Assembly: GCA_964017045.1 (NCBI GenBank)
Contig: OZ024808.1
Span: forward strand, 22,557,418 to 22,621,417
DNA from: Omphiscola glabra
Taxonomy: Eukaryota > Mollusca > Gastropoda > Lymnaeidae
DNA length: 64,000 bases
Reading direction: 5' to 3'
This document shows positions 39,004 to 52,500 of the stretch, piece after piece. Position 1 is the stretch's first letter. Every line of letters starts with the position of its first letter. The translations under genes were made by a program, and so were the position numbers. A model generated the notes under the pieces. It had not been told where the DNA came from and did not search any database. It saw only the letters and a program-made list of their open reading frames with translations.

Positions 39004-42000
39004 CTGTGTTGTTGGGGATGTTTGCTTTGACTTGAACATTCATTTAACAAGAACCAGGACACTTATGACATTTATAAAAAGTTGATTATTAATCAAAACA
39101 TGGAGCGTGTTTTAAACAGCCTAAGACTTTGTTGGATGTTTGGACCTTCATATTAGTGGATTAGAGTATTGGATGCAATAAAAATAAATGGAATCACACA
39201 AATTGCCAAGTTTTCTTGGACCAACTATTCATAGAAATATTATAATATTTGAGAGTATTAACTGACATGGTCACATGACATTTAAAAAAAAGGTGAAACA
39301 CAGGAGCTGTAGTGGAAATGCCACCTTCATTTAAAAGAATACAAAAGGTGAATGCTTAAGGGGCTAAAGTTGGCTTATCAAGTCTATTATTTAATTAAAT
39401 TTGACAGGATTTGTTATAGAAAATTGCAACATGCTTATAAATAACTGTTTGACACAGTATTGCTGCTGTTACATAACAAAATTTACAAACTAGCCTTACT
39501 AACTTGTCAAATGAATTTCATTTATAAATCCTCATACCAACATTTTTATTAGTGCTAGAAATAGCTTAAAATAATCTCATAAATTTCAAAAATTTTATTA
39601 CTATTTATAAAAAATTCAACTTTTAAAGGTGTCATTCCTGGTAATGTCATTATTTTTTAAGGCCAATGTTTAATTTAGCTTATACAAATTTACATTAAGA
39701 AATCCCACATAGATGAATCCTGAATGCAATTCTACTCAATAATTGCATTATGGGCATAAATTAAAATTTCTAAATTATAGTATAGAGCAGGCCTGCACAA
39801 CTCAAAATTTAAGTTGGGCCATAATACTTTATGAAAAACGGGCAGAAATAAAATAGGACATGAAGGAAAGCTATTAAGAAAATAATAATAGTAAAGAATA
39901 TTTTGTTACTTTGCAGGCCACAAAGTTGGGGCTATATGTTGTGCAGGCCTGGTATAGAGGTTACAATAAAAAAAATTCCATTTTTAAACCTACAAACCAA
40001 GAAAAAAATATTGTATTTGCAGTTCTTTCTTTCATGTTTCTAGTCCCTGAGAAACCCTTGATTGAGCTTTTAAAAATTAATTTCCTTTTTTCTTTCTCCA
40101 GCTTGTAATTGCCACAAGAAAGGTTCTCAAAATGGGGCCTGTGATGTAAAATCTGGTGCCTGCATGTGCAGAAATAATGTCTTAACCCTTGGGGACAAAA
40201 ACCTTGACAACAGTACAGTCACAGATGGGACCTGCAGCAGTTGCCGAACAAACTACTATGGTATTAACAATGGAACAGGATGCTTCAGTTGTGAGTGCAA
40301 TGAGCAGGGATCAACCAGCTTGCAGTGCAATGATGTAGGACAGTGCCCATGCAAAGATTCAGTGACTGGGAAGAAATGTGATGTCTGCAAGGAAGGTTAC
40401 TATGGGTTCGGAGCCAATGGCTGCAGGTAGATATATTTTCATTGTAAGGTTTTACACAACTTTGAGTACACATCTTAAGCAAATAATTTCATGCAATTAC
40501 ATTTTCTACTCCAGGTAATAGTAGTCTTACAGTTTTAAGTTTAGATAAATATCTGCCCAAGTTTGAACTATGAAGACCACCTAAAACTGTGGGTATCCAC
40601 AGCTCTGACTCAAATGAAATGACATAAATTGTAAAAGTTACTTTTAAATAATGAACATTGTGCCTGGTAGTTAAAAACTGGAGTATCATCTTTTAGTTGA
40701 TTACTTACAAGCATCTGATATTTGGTTATGGTTGCTTTGAGCTCCGTGAGCCATTGAAAAGAACTAAGTAGCTAAAAGAGATACAATTATTGAAACAAAT
40801 AATACAACACATGACCAGTGAATTTGACATTTGTGTATTGATGACTATCATTTTTTTGTCTATCATTTATTTTGGCCCTTAAGCATTTTGTTAAATATTT
40901 TAGAAATATCTGATTATAATCAACTTTCAACTCAGCAAACAAGCACATAATTTCATATATTTAAACAGATTTCCTTTTTTTTTTCTTAAAAATATCTATT
41001 TTGTGGGTAAATTGTTTAGCTGTGTTATACCATTTGAACTGTGTTAAAATCATTCCAAATATTTAAAACTACTCTCTAGTGCCTGCAACTGTTCAGTCTC
41101 TGGGTCCACCTCTGTGTCCTGCAACATCACCACTGGAGGGTGTTTCTGTAAGAAAAATGTAGAAGGGGCCAAATGTTCTGTGTGTCGGTCAGGTTTTTTT
41201 AATCTTGCTGCCTACAACCTGAATGGCTGTCAGCCATGTTTTTGCTACAACCACAGCATCAACTGTACATCAGCTTCTGGATTCCAGTCTAAACTGTGAG
41301 TACATTACTTAAATTTTTGGGCTATATGCTTCATCAAGTTTAAAACTTTTCCCTCAAAAAATTAAATAATAAATATGAAAATAAAAAGATTTATTAATAT
41401 CCACTAAAATTAAACACTTAAGAAAAACAGCCAAAGCTCATTAAGTCTTTCCCAATGTACTCCCCCTCCCAACTGGCCTTAAACCTAGTCCCCCACTAGC
41501 CTTTATTCCAGTCGAGCCACAAAGCGGCATGTCAGGGGCATTCCGCCACCCGCCTTCCACTCTATTTACTATGCAGGCGGGTTGTCATCAATGTAGGGAT
41601 ACCTGGCCGGCTGGTGATGCTGCTCTCACAGCACCCGCAGTTGAACATTTTAAGGGCTAGGATAGAAATATTTGACGTCCCAAAGACGTTCCCATCCCGG
41701 GGTGGCAACAGACGCCCACTAATAAGGTTTCTACTTTTTGAATTAGTCACATCGTTGCTGGGATGAAACGGTTTTCCTAGGAGCAGTGCCTACAATAGGC
41801 TGCATGATAAGAATCATTGGCAAGGGCTGCCACAACCCACCCTTGCCTCATATCCATTAGCGTCAACATGTAATCATGTCCCGACTTGTTTCTGGTGTTA
41901 TTTTCAATGGCACTTGGTAGGTACCATGCAGCTGTGCTCTTTCTTATGCAGATTCCATGCAGATTCCATGCGTCTCTCACACGCAGGTCCCCTTCATGGT

Positions 42001-43510
42001 AATATTGGCGTTCTGGGGGGTCTGTGGTAATGCCTCTTGTTCAACATGTCATAAGAGGATGAACATGCTGACTAGAAATTTGGGGGGGGGGGTGTCATGC
42101 TTAATATCCACTAAATTACTCAATACGATATTGTTCAAATATATATTAAACAACTTAACATATAATATTTTAGCTTTAATTTGATTAACCCTGTTAACTG
42201 CAAGTTAAAATTTCAAAAAAATAAATAAATGGAGCTGAAAATACAAATGTAATTTATCTGTAAAACTGTAATATGTATGTATAGTAGTTGATGATGTGAC
42301 TTTAAATATGACTTCTGAGTAAAAAAAAATTTTTTTTTTAGTTATGAGCAATCAAAACTTGACATGAGTTTCAACTTTTGACAACTCTCTCTCCACTTTT
42401 TACATGCATCAATAAAATGTCATATTTGTTATAAGATTTGTGTGTGTAGTTGCTGATATAAATCCACAGCTTACAGGTAACTAATTCCTCTGGTGACTTC
42501 TCTTTGCTTGTTGGTGACCGCCATACTTCTTATGGTCAGATTTTGTCCTTGAGACTTGAAAGTGAATTTGTCCTTGACCTTAAAGATTTAGGACTTCTTG
42601 TGCTGACTGGAAATGGTGAGCCCCCAGATGAAAATTTAACTTTTTAAAAAAATATTTTTAAAATGTTAACTTCTGTCACACTGAAATTTTATCACTGAAT
42701 GTTTTAGTAACAACACTGTAATGCTTGACTCATGAAACAGACAAATTCAAATTGTTTTTGTTTTTATAGCACTGTAATTTACGTACATTTTATTTCAATT
42801 GTTATTGTCCTTCAACATAAACCTATTTAATGAGATATTTGTATTATATTTCTAAAGCATTGTACATAAACTACAGGATTCTTCTAATGCTTTTCTCACA
42901 GACTTATCAACTTTTTTATTATAAATAAAAATAAGCAGCAGATGCAACACAAATTGTTCTAATAAAATATCAAATCAAATGAAAATTAGAAATCATGTCC
43001 TTTTAAAAGTTAAGGAGCATGTTATCTAAGGCAACCAATCTTCAATTGGTTATCATTATCCAGCATATCTTATAGTTACCCTTGAGTTAGGATCTGATGA
43101 ATTTAAAATATAATATTATTTGTTTGAGAAAACCTTTTATCCCACAGTAGTTGACAAATATAACACATAGTTTTTCTATTGTTACAGAGAAAAACCTGTT
43201 TCATGTTGCACCAAATGGTACTGCTATCAACTCCACCAGATTATTAACTTATGAGGTCCGCTTACTGGAGCAGAACTGGATGTTAGACGGTGATGAGCAG
43301 AGTTATATTCCTACAGCAATAGATGTTATAGGTACCGTAACTAATTTTTTGTATCCTTGTTTTGTTCAACGCATTTTTTTCCAGTCACCATGCAGTGAGT
43401 TCCAATAATTGTATTTATCAAAATATGTAAAACCTTAAATATACTGAAATTCCAGCATCTCCATTTTAGCTCCTTCCTGATCAAATAGAGAAACTCGGTT
43501 TTTGTTTCTT

Positions 43511-43554
<44 letters not shown>

Positions 43555-46500
43555 TGAACTAAGACATTATTAAAATGTTTAGACTTAAGTTGAGAGGCCA
43601 GTATGCTCATGTCTTGTCATTGTTAAATGAATCTTTCTTCCAAAATTAGTTTCTGAAGGTCCCATAATATACGAAAAGATTTGTATTCTGAATTAAAGTA
43701 TCTAACGTGGTACCTCAAATTTCAAGCTGAAATTACTGGAGCTATGTAGATTTGAATCTTCAATGGTTTCCTATCATTGCTGGCTCTAGACTAAACAAAT
43801 CTTTAATTAAACTTGTTGTCGTATTAAAAAAAAGCATTATGAACACAACAAGCCATAGGTTGTTCATAGATAAACAAATCTGTTTTATGTAATACTCTCG
43901 AACCTGATGTTTCTCTTCTGTGATAGGAATTTTGGCAAACCTAACCAAAGTAACGCCCATTTCAAGGGCAAATGGACAACCGGTGAGGGTTACCTATCTT
44001 GCAGTGGTTTCAGATGAAAAAGCTGGCACAAAGGGTGCAAACCAATTATCTGAAGTTGCTTTTGTTGAGGAATGTACTTGTTCAGAAACCACCCACACTG
44101 GAGGTAATTTTATCCTCATCATGTTTAATATATTAAGTCACCCACTATTTAACACAGACCACAGATGTTAAGTTGATATTTTTTTACATATTTGATTTAA
44201 GTATAAGAGCCAGAATGATCATAATATTGGTCGTGGGTCCTCAAGATATAGAAGAAGTCAAGAAATGAGCTAAAGCATTTATTATATATTGAGAGCTCCT
44301 TATTTTTTTTAAATCAAAATAATTAAATTTCTTAAATACTCCATATAAAGGATGATTGTTTTTTAGTGATTATAAAAATCTAAAAATTCTGTATTGAAAT
44401 TTTTCAATTATTCTTTACTAAAAGTAAATGAATAAATAAAAATAGCCAAAAGTTACACAAACAATAGATTTAGCTACAAGAAACTTAATTTTATGGAAAT
44501 TTTAAATAAAAGAATTTGTAGTATAACAATTATTCACAAAACCTAAAAGCGTTCTTGTAAATTTCCTTTAATCACTAAATACTGCAATTAACTTTATTAC
44601 AAAGTAAAAATTATTAGATATTCCTCTACTGAATATTTGTATTGCATTGGACCGTTTTTTTTAGACTTAACATTATTCCATTTAGCTCACTGTCACCTGT
44701 TTTATTTTTGATAGGTCTGTCCTGCCAAAGTTGTGCAACAGGGTACAAAAGAGAAAACTCATCCCAAACTTCACCTTACAGCACATGCATGGCATGCAAC
44801 TGCAGCCGCCGTGGGGCTACCGACCCCCCAGAGTGCAATGAACTCTCAGGGGTGTGTCTCAACTGTCGAAATGGAACAGTGGGGGAACATTGTGAGAGCT
44901 GTGCAGCTCATGTCGGTGGTGTGGAATGTGATGTCTGTGATGACAAGTACTGGGGCCTTCTGGCCGATGGCTGCAGGGGTAAGTTCAGGTGGCAATGCAG
45001 AATTATAAAGTGTGTCCCAGTAATTCCATGACCTTCAGACAGATTGCTCCAGGGCTGATCTTAGGGGACTCAGTTGTAAATATACTAAAATTTGGTATTA
45101 AAATTGACCTGTCTTTGCAAAGAGTTTGTAAGTTTGATAGGAATATTTTATTACTGAATATCTTAGCCCAGACGAAGCATGAAGGAGCGTACTAACTTAA
45201 CAAATAGTAGCAGACACAACCCCTTAGCATCAACCTTGACAATTCACATGGAAATAGAATAAAACCTTTAATTTTAGTATAAAACAATGTTTTAAAATAA
45301 ATTATGAAGGACTTGGCCTTTCTGATCTGGCTATATTTATATTCATTAACTCTATATGTTACTACTTAATACCTTCTTATATTCTCCAGCATGCAACTGC
45401 ACTGACCCAGGTTCTAAGTCTCCTGTATGCAACAAGACCTCTGGCCAGTGTGAGTGTGCTAGTCATGTGACTGGCAGAACATGTGACAAATGTGAGGAAA
45501 ATTTCCAAGGGCTTACCTCAAGTGGATGTGTTGGTTGGTGAAAACTTAAATAATTTTATTTTTCAAGTAAAAAGGTGTAATTGGAATAAAACTACATAAT
45601 TCCTGTTAAACATCAGTCTCTAGAAGTTGTACTCCTCTACGCTAACATCTGTTAAAGGTGAGAGAGAAAAATACAGGGAAAATTCTCATCAAGTCAAATA
45701 TCTCAAATACAGGTATTATTTCAACCATAGACGCAAAAAGTAAATATCTGACTTGGACATTTGCACACCATTTTTTAAAAACTAAAAATAATCTTGTTTC
45801 TCACATCTTTTTTTCCAAATTAAATATTTCCCCATGTTGTCATCCTCAGAATGTGATGCCTGTTACTCTCTCCTCAAGACTGCCATTGTGCCACTTCGTC
45901 AACTGGAGACAGACATCAACACAAACATCTCAGCTCTAGAGAGCAGGGATATGAACAGCGTCCTTGGTCCATTCATGTCTCGCTTCAAGGCAGCGCAAGA
46001 AAACCTCAGCCAGCTGGTCAAATTTGTAGGTTATTTGTTATACCCCGGTTCTCTGCAATGTTTTTTTTTTCAATTTCAAGGAATTTTAAGAATAATATTG
46101 TGCAGAGTTTTATCCTGTCAAGTTTAAAAATGTCTCTCTTATTTTTTTAAATTTTGTAGTAAATGAAATTAAACACATTTTTTAATGTTAAAAGAGAAAT
46201 ACCTTTATGCAAAGTCTGTACATTTTCCTTTTGATTATTCTAGACATTTGTTGCATTATTAATAATTCCACTCTTTTTTCCTTTCATCCAGTTATCATCT
46301 GTGGAGCAGTCAGAGTCAGATACCAGGTCTCAGCTAGAAACATTTAACCAAACATTGACTTCAGTAGAGGACAGAATGGCAACGGCATGGTACAATACAT
46401 CTGTTGAGATTGAGAGGGTTTTGGCTGACTCAGAAGGAGTGCTGCTCACTGCTCAACAGTTAAGAAAGGAAATACAAAATAAAACATTATCATCATACGG

Positions 46501-49500
46501 TAAAGTAGGTGAGGAAACAGCTAAATTTAACACACATGAAAAAAGGTTAAATTTACTCCTATTTGATTGGCTTAAATGTGGATGTTTTTTATTTTATTTT
46601 TTACTTGCGATTTTGTTTTATTAAAAATACTTTTAAAAGTCTGTGGCTTTATAAATAAATTCATTCATCATGTACAATTATTTAAACTTGAATGTGAGGA
46701 GAGTTGTTTAGTAACGGAAGTGTAACGTAATGAATTTTCATTGACCTCTAAATTTACAATGGATTTTCTTTTTGTCCATCTAGCTGCGCTCCAGTCTCGT
46801 CTGTCCATGTTGAGGAGTCTTGAAAGTAGCATCAAGTCAGTTGAAGTTTACCTGATAAATGTTGCCGATTCTTCATCCACTGATCAGACGATTATCAATG
46901 ACCTGAATACACTAAACGCCACAATATCACAAGCTAATCAGTTGGTCAGTGCAGCACAAGAGGTGAGATTCTGAAAGTAGCTCTTGCAAGAAATAAATAT
47001 TTTTCTTATCAATGGAATCAAAATATATCTTTGAGACTGAGGAGTAGGAGTTTTCAGCTGTTAACAAATTTTAGATGTTTGAGATTCAGAAGGTTTGAGA
47101 ATGGTATGACCACTTTTTCACACAAGTTCTGCAAAAATATTTGTTAGACTTTTATTGTATGTGATGTTGAAAAAAATGTTGGGAAGTAATAACAATATTG
47201 CTTTTTACCCTGCAAACTATTGTCCGAAGCTCGGATCTCCTTACTTTTAACATTCAATTATTTGTACATAATTGTATTTGTAATGTTGTTTTACCTTGAG
47301 AATGTTATAGCGATATTTCTACATTATTTATTAGTATACATTTTAGATCTACTTTTGTATTTTCGTCTATGTGCATTACTACCCTGCAATTTAATTTTAT
47401 TATCTTTTTATTTATTGCAACACTAGGTGTAATGCTACTCCTCTCGTGTTACTTATAACTAATATATATTTAACCAGTATTTCAGTTGTAGCTTCAGTTA
47501 CCGTCCAATATTTCTAACTCCTAATATGATGAACTGCAGTGAAAGCACGAGATAAATTCTGAGGTTTTCATCACCACATAACTTTTATTTACGTTGACAT
47601 TAATATTCACAATATGAAACAAGATATTCCATAGAATAAAACAATTGTCATGATCTCACATACTTCATAATGCAAATAGATGAAATGATATTTGTTCTGA
47701 TTCAATATGATTTAACTTGACACAATTCTTCATACAATACTAGTGCTCATCTTGACCATTCGAATTTCTCTCTCACACTTCCTCTCTCCCTCTACCTGTG
47801 CATGACATTCAAAATCTTAATACTGAAAATAACGAAACAATCTATTCTTGTAATTGTGGAGCTGTCACAGTTATTCTTGTGTTTTGCTGTGTATTTTTCT
47901 TCCTCTTCATTCATTGGTTGTTAAACTTTCAGATATCTACATCTGTTCGCAATCTTGACCAAAATAATACATCCACACTTCTTGCCATGGAGACCAGGAT
48001 TGTCAATCTCATCTCATTGGCAACAAGAACCCTGACCACTGCCCAAAACCTTGCCACCAGCAGCTCAGACATGAGGAGCACAGTGAATAATGAGAATGGC
48101 AAACTTGCCCAGCTTGCAGGCTTTAAGATTGACTACACAAGTATCACTAGTAGGACAAGTCAAGCAAGGCTTGCCGCCAGTTCCACTCAGCAACTTGTGA
48201 GTTATGGTTTTTTTTAAAACTTTACTTTAAAAAAGGGTGGGAGGGGGATAAATAATTGCATGTGATCCCTTTTGTTCATGTTTTCCTTGAGGTCACTAAA
48301 GAATTGAAATACTCACATGGAAAGAGTAAATATTGTAGTCAAATATAAAATATCTTTTATTCTTTGAACAAGTTAACGGTACATTAATTACATTATAATG
48401 TTGAAGTAGCATAAAAAATAGTCCCTGGGGGTTTAATACTGAGGGGTGCTTTTTGTACTCTCTTCTTACTTTTAAAAAAAAACCTCAATCCTTATACATT
48501 AGTGAAGACTGCATGCAAGCTATTTATCTTTAAACTTGCACATTTTAGAATTTGAAAAAATGCAAGTTGTGTCAAACATATTGGTATTGAACCCAAAGAT
48601 ATTTATTTTAATGTTTACAGTGTTCTCACACTCTTCTTCTCTTCTTCTATATATTAAGGGCCCACGATCATTTTATTGATCATTATGGCTCCTATGAATG
48701 TAGATGGGATTTGCAATGTCTCTGTGCCTGGTGTTGATGAGGATATTTCACTGGTTACAAGAGTAACTGTTTGAGGGTATCATGCCCTAGGGGTTGGAAG
48801 GCCTGAGGCAATAGACGCAAATGAGTCAAGTGTTGTCGCCTCAACTGTTCCTTTTGAAAGATTGTTCCAGTCCCTGATTGTCTTTGGTAGGAATGAGCAG
48901 TTCCTATACTGGCTTCTCGCTGGTATGAGCCGGAACTGCCTGTCATGGCCTCGTCGCTGTCTATGGGGGAGAGGGACAAGTTTCTGTTTAATGCCAGAGC
49001 AGTGGACTAGTCCATTATTTATCTTGTAAATCATGGAGAGCCTGGATAGTCATCGTCGTTCCTCCAATAGTGACCAGCCCAGTGTTTCCAGCATGCTGCC
49101 AACACTAGAGGTATTCCTGTAGCGGTTCAGGACAAAGCGTGCTGCCCGTCACTGTACTGCCTCCAACCTGTCGATGCTCTTCTGAGTGAATGGGTCCCAG
49201 ACCGAAGATGCATAATCTAAAAGCGGCCGGACAAAGGCTTTATAGGCTCTTTCTTTCACACCGGAGTTGCTGATCTTTAGATTACGCCTTAAGAACCCCA
49301 GGGTCTTGTTTGCCTGGTTGCACACATTGTTAATATGCTCGTCCCTGCGGACCTCTCTCTGAATGGTAACACCCAGGTACCTTACGGAGGAAACTGACTC
49401 AAGCAAATGACCATGCAATTCATAGTGGTAGCGTAGAGGAGTACAACTTCTAGAGACTGACAGTGTCTGGCACTTGGCTGGATGAAATTCCATGTCCCAG

Positions 49501-52500
49501 CTTGCCTCCCACTCAGCTAACAGATTGAGATCCTCTTGTAGCTGGTCCTGGTCAGATCTGTTGGTGATCGTCCTGTACACGGCTGATTTAAATTCCTAAT
49601 TGAAAATCTTGACTTTTAATAAAATTTTAAAATATCTTCGTTAAGATGGTATGGCAGTACCACCTTTGGTTATCAGTTTTATGTCATAGATATTCACTTG
49701 TTAGAAATTGATTTATGGTGCTAGACAGAAACTTATTGACATAGTGGAATATTTTTAATAGTAGCGGGTGGGGGGGGACGGACTGTAAAAAAAAACAAAA
49801 CAACAACAAATTCCAAGTCACTTGTCAGCCTCTCTTGACCACTGGATGCCATCTTTATAACATCTAAATGATATTAAGGTGGTTCACAGACAACAAATAA
49901 TGATAAGAACAATAAGATTACTAACTTTTTAATCAAATCAAAAATATATTTAATTTTTTTGAACAGGTGACATTTGAATCTAACACATTTAATGGGTCTA
50001 ATGTCAACGCGCTCGCCACTGTGCCAGTGGTTGAAAATTTAACCAATCAGACAAGAACAATGGGAACCCTGTCTGCTGATTGGAGGAGCAGATCCAACAC
50101 TGCACAGCAGAAATCTGCTGTCATCCAGAACCAGGGCATCAGCTTGTTACAAGATGCAAACAATACACTTGAGATACTCAATAACTTTGAAGCAAGATCA
50201 CAGAGTAAGTTTCAAATTAGGTTTAAGATTCAATGTGGGGGAGAGTGCCATATCTATATCATAGGTCAAACTAATTGAAAATGCATTGAGTTTCTCAGTG
50301 ATTTATATGAATGTTTGATTTATGATTTATATGAATGTTTGATTTTTTTTTTGTATGAATGTTTGTTTTGTGATTTCTATCAATGTTTATATCACTGAAA
50401 CAGGTCATTTTAAAATAAGGGTTAACTCAGAGATCGGTTACACCAGTAGAATGATATCATACCACATATCAGTTAATTGTGCAAGTTTTTAAGAAGAAAA
50501 GCTTTCATTAGAGATACCTTTAATTTTATTATTTAAAAAAAAACATAACTTATGTCTAAGTCTTTGGGTGGGTTGGGGGGGGGGGGCTATTTTATTTTCT
50601 AAACAGATTATTATATTGCAATAATGGCCAATCAAGTTAAAAAATACACATTTCTTTTGCTTGGATTTTCGTCAATGCCTGTAAGATGTGCGCAATAATG
50701 TATTTCTTATGTAACTGAAACTAAAACAATTTGGCCATTCTAGATGTAAAGCAGCAGCTTCTTACAATGCAACAACAGGTGGCACCAGCCGTTGACCTGA
50801 GCCAGCAGTTGATTAAGCAATCTGGGAACCTGACTGAAACACTGACATTGTTACAACAGACTGCATCCGCTGCCAAAGAGACCGCTGACCTAGCTCTCAC
50901 CATCATCACGCAAAAACAAAAGGTGAGAAATAGGGGTGAGGCAGAGTGCAGTTGTTTTTTTTACACCAGGTCTGGGTATTTTGAATAACAATACCCGTCA
51001 AATTCGGGTGTTACAAAAAAAAAAGAGTTATCTTCTCATTTTCTACAAAGTGCTCTGACCGATAAGGAGGAGTTAAGAACGCATGTACATAACCAGTAGT
51101 TATCACAAAGGCATCAAAATTGAAGGCTTTAAAAAACAATAGCTTAATAATATAATCCGAACATAGCGGCTCTTCACCTTTTTAGTACTCCCTAACTAAC
51201 ATATCCCAATTTGTGGCAATCCACATCCAGGATTGTACCTTAAAATTAAAAAACAGGTGTTGAAAAGGGGAGAAGGGACAGTGCTTTTAAGTAAATAAAA
51301 AAGGCGTTGGCCCTGTAATTTTTATCAAGGATGGAGGGAAGCCGAAATTAGGGCTAAGAAGTTTGGAGGGCTCTGTAGAGGGGGCTCTGGGAGTCAATCT
51401 TCAGAAAACTTTTGATAAATTCACACACCTGGTTGTGTGGAAGCTGCTAAGTTTTAAGTTTAGGAAAAAAAATTAAAAAATGGAAAAAATTGAAATCAAC
51501 ATTACAAAGTAATTTTTTGTTTAAATGAGAAAAACAAATGGCCAAAATATTTGTATTAAATTAGCTGCTGACATCGAGTTTTTAAATTTTATTTTATGAA
51601 GCTGTAGTGAAGTCAAAGTGTCTATGATAAATTAAACAAACTCTAAAAACAACGTTTTTTTATAATATAAATCCATCATAAAGCAATAGGTGTGGGGCTG
51701 AAAATTTGTCAAAACATCCATTGGAGTAACTCATTTTTTAAGAATCCCAATTAGTGCTTTAACAAACCCCCCCCCCCCCCCCCGGCAAAGCTAATAACCA
51801 CATTTTTTTAAACGCCCCTGAACTATATTAATATTCTAATATTCCATCTGCTTTTAGACCACAGATTTATTACACCAAATATTTTAGAAAAAAGAAAGAA
51901 AATATTAAACACCAAACGCACTTATGATATATTTAAGAATCTCATTTATCGCAGTTATCAGGAATTTTATTTCGTGAAAGCAGTGGCATCACATTTCCTT
52001 TATCTGCCCCTTGAAAAACAGGAAAAACTGTTTTTTTGGGAGTTGTGGGGCTGAAAAAATGTGTTGTCATTGGTAACAAGTCTGTGTCCAAATTTCAGCT
52101 CGCTAGGTTGACAGGAAGTGGGTCAATTTATTAGCCCGCACACCCAGAAAGAAACACATGAACAAAAGCCATAATGTAAAGTATTTAAAAATAGGCCAAT
52201 CACTGTAAATTTTAAAATGAAAAAAATCCTAGCCTTCCTTCAGTTAAGCAAATTGTTTCACTTATTAAACGGTTAAATAAGTGTTACATTACATTACTAC
52301 TATTGAATTCTGTGACATGCAATTTTTATTTCTACCCACTGGCCTGAACAAATTAAAGAAAATAAATCTATTTTTTTTAAAACACCTGGACCCAGTTCCA
52401 TTTTATTTTTGCCATGTCTGGATATGTGGCTGGGTGTGATAATTCTCAGCATTTCTTCCTGGTACCCGGGTCAGTCAATACCCAGCTCAGCCCTAGTGAG

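Noticed and set aside
42477..42480. Acceptor cttacag at 42476 for exon 18
   Set aside because: It would produce CT|G TAA, an immediate stop; the acceptor seven bases upstream keeps frame and the L4a motif.
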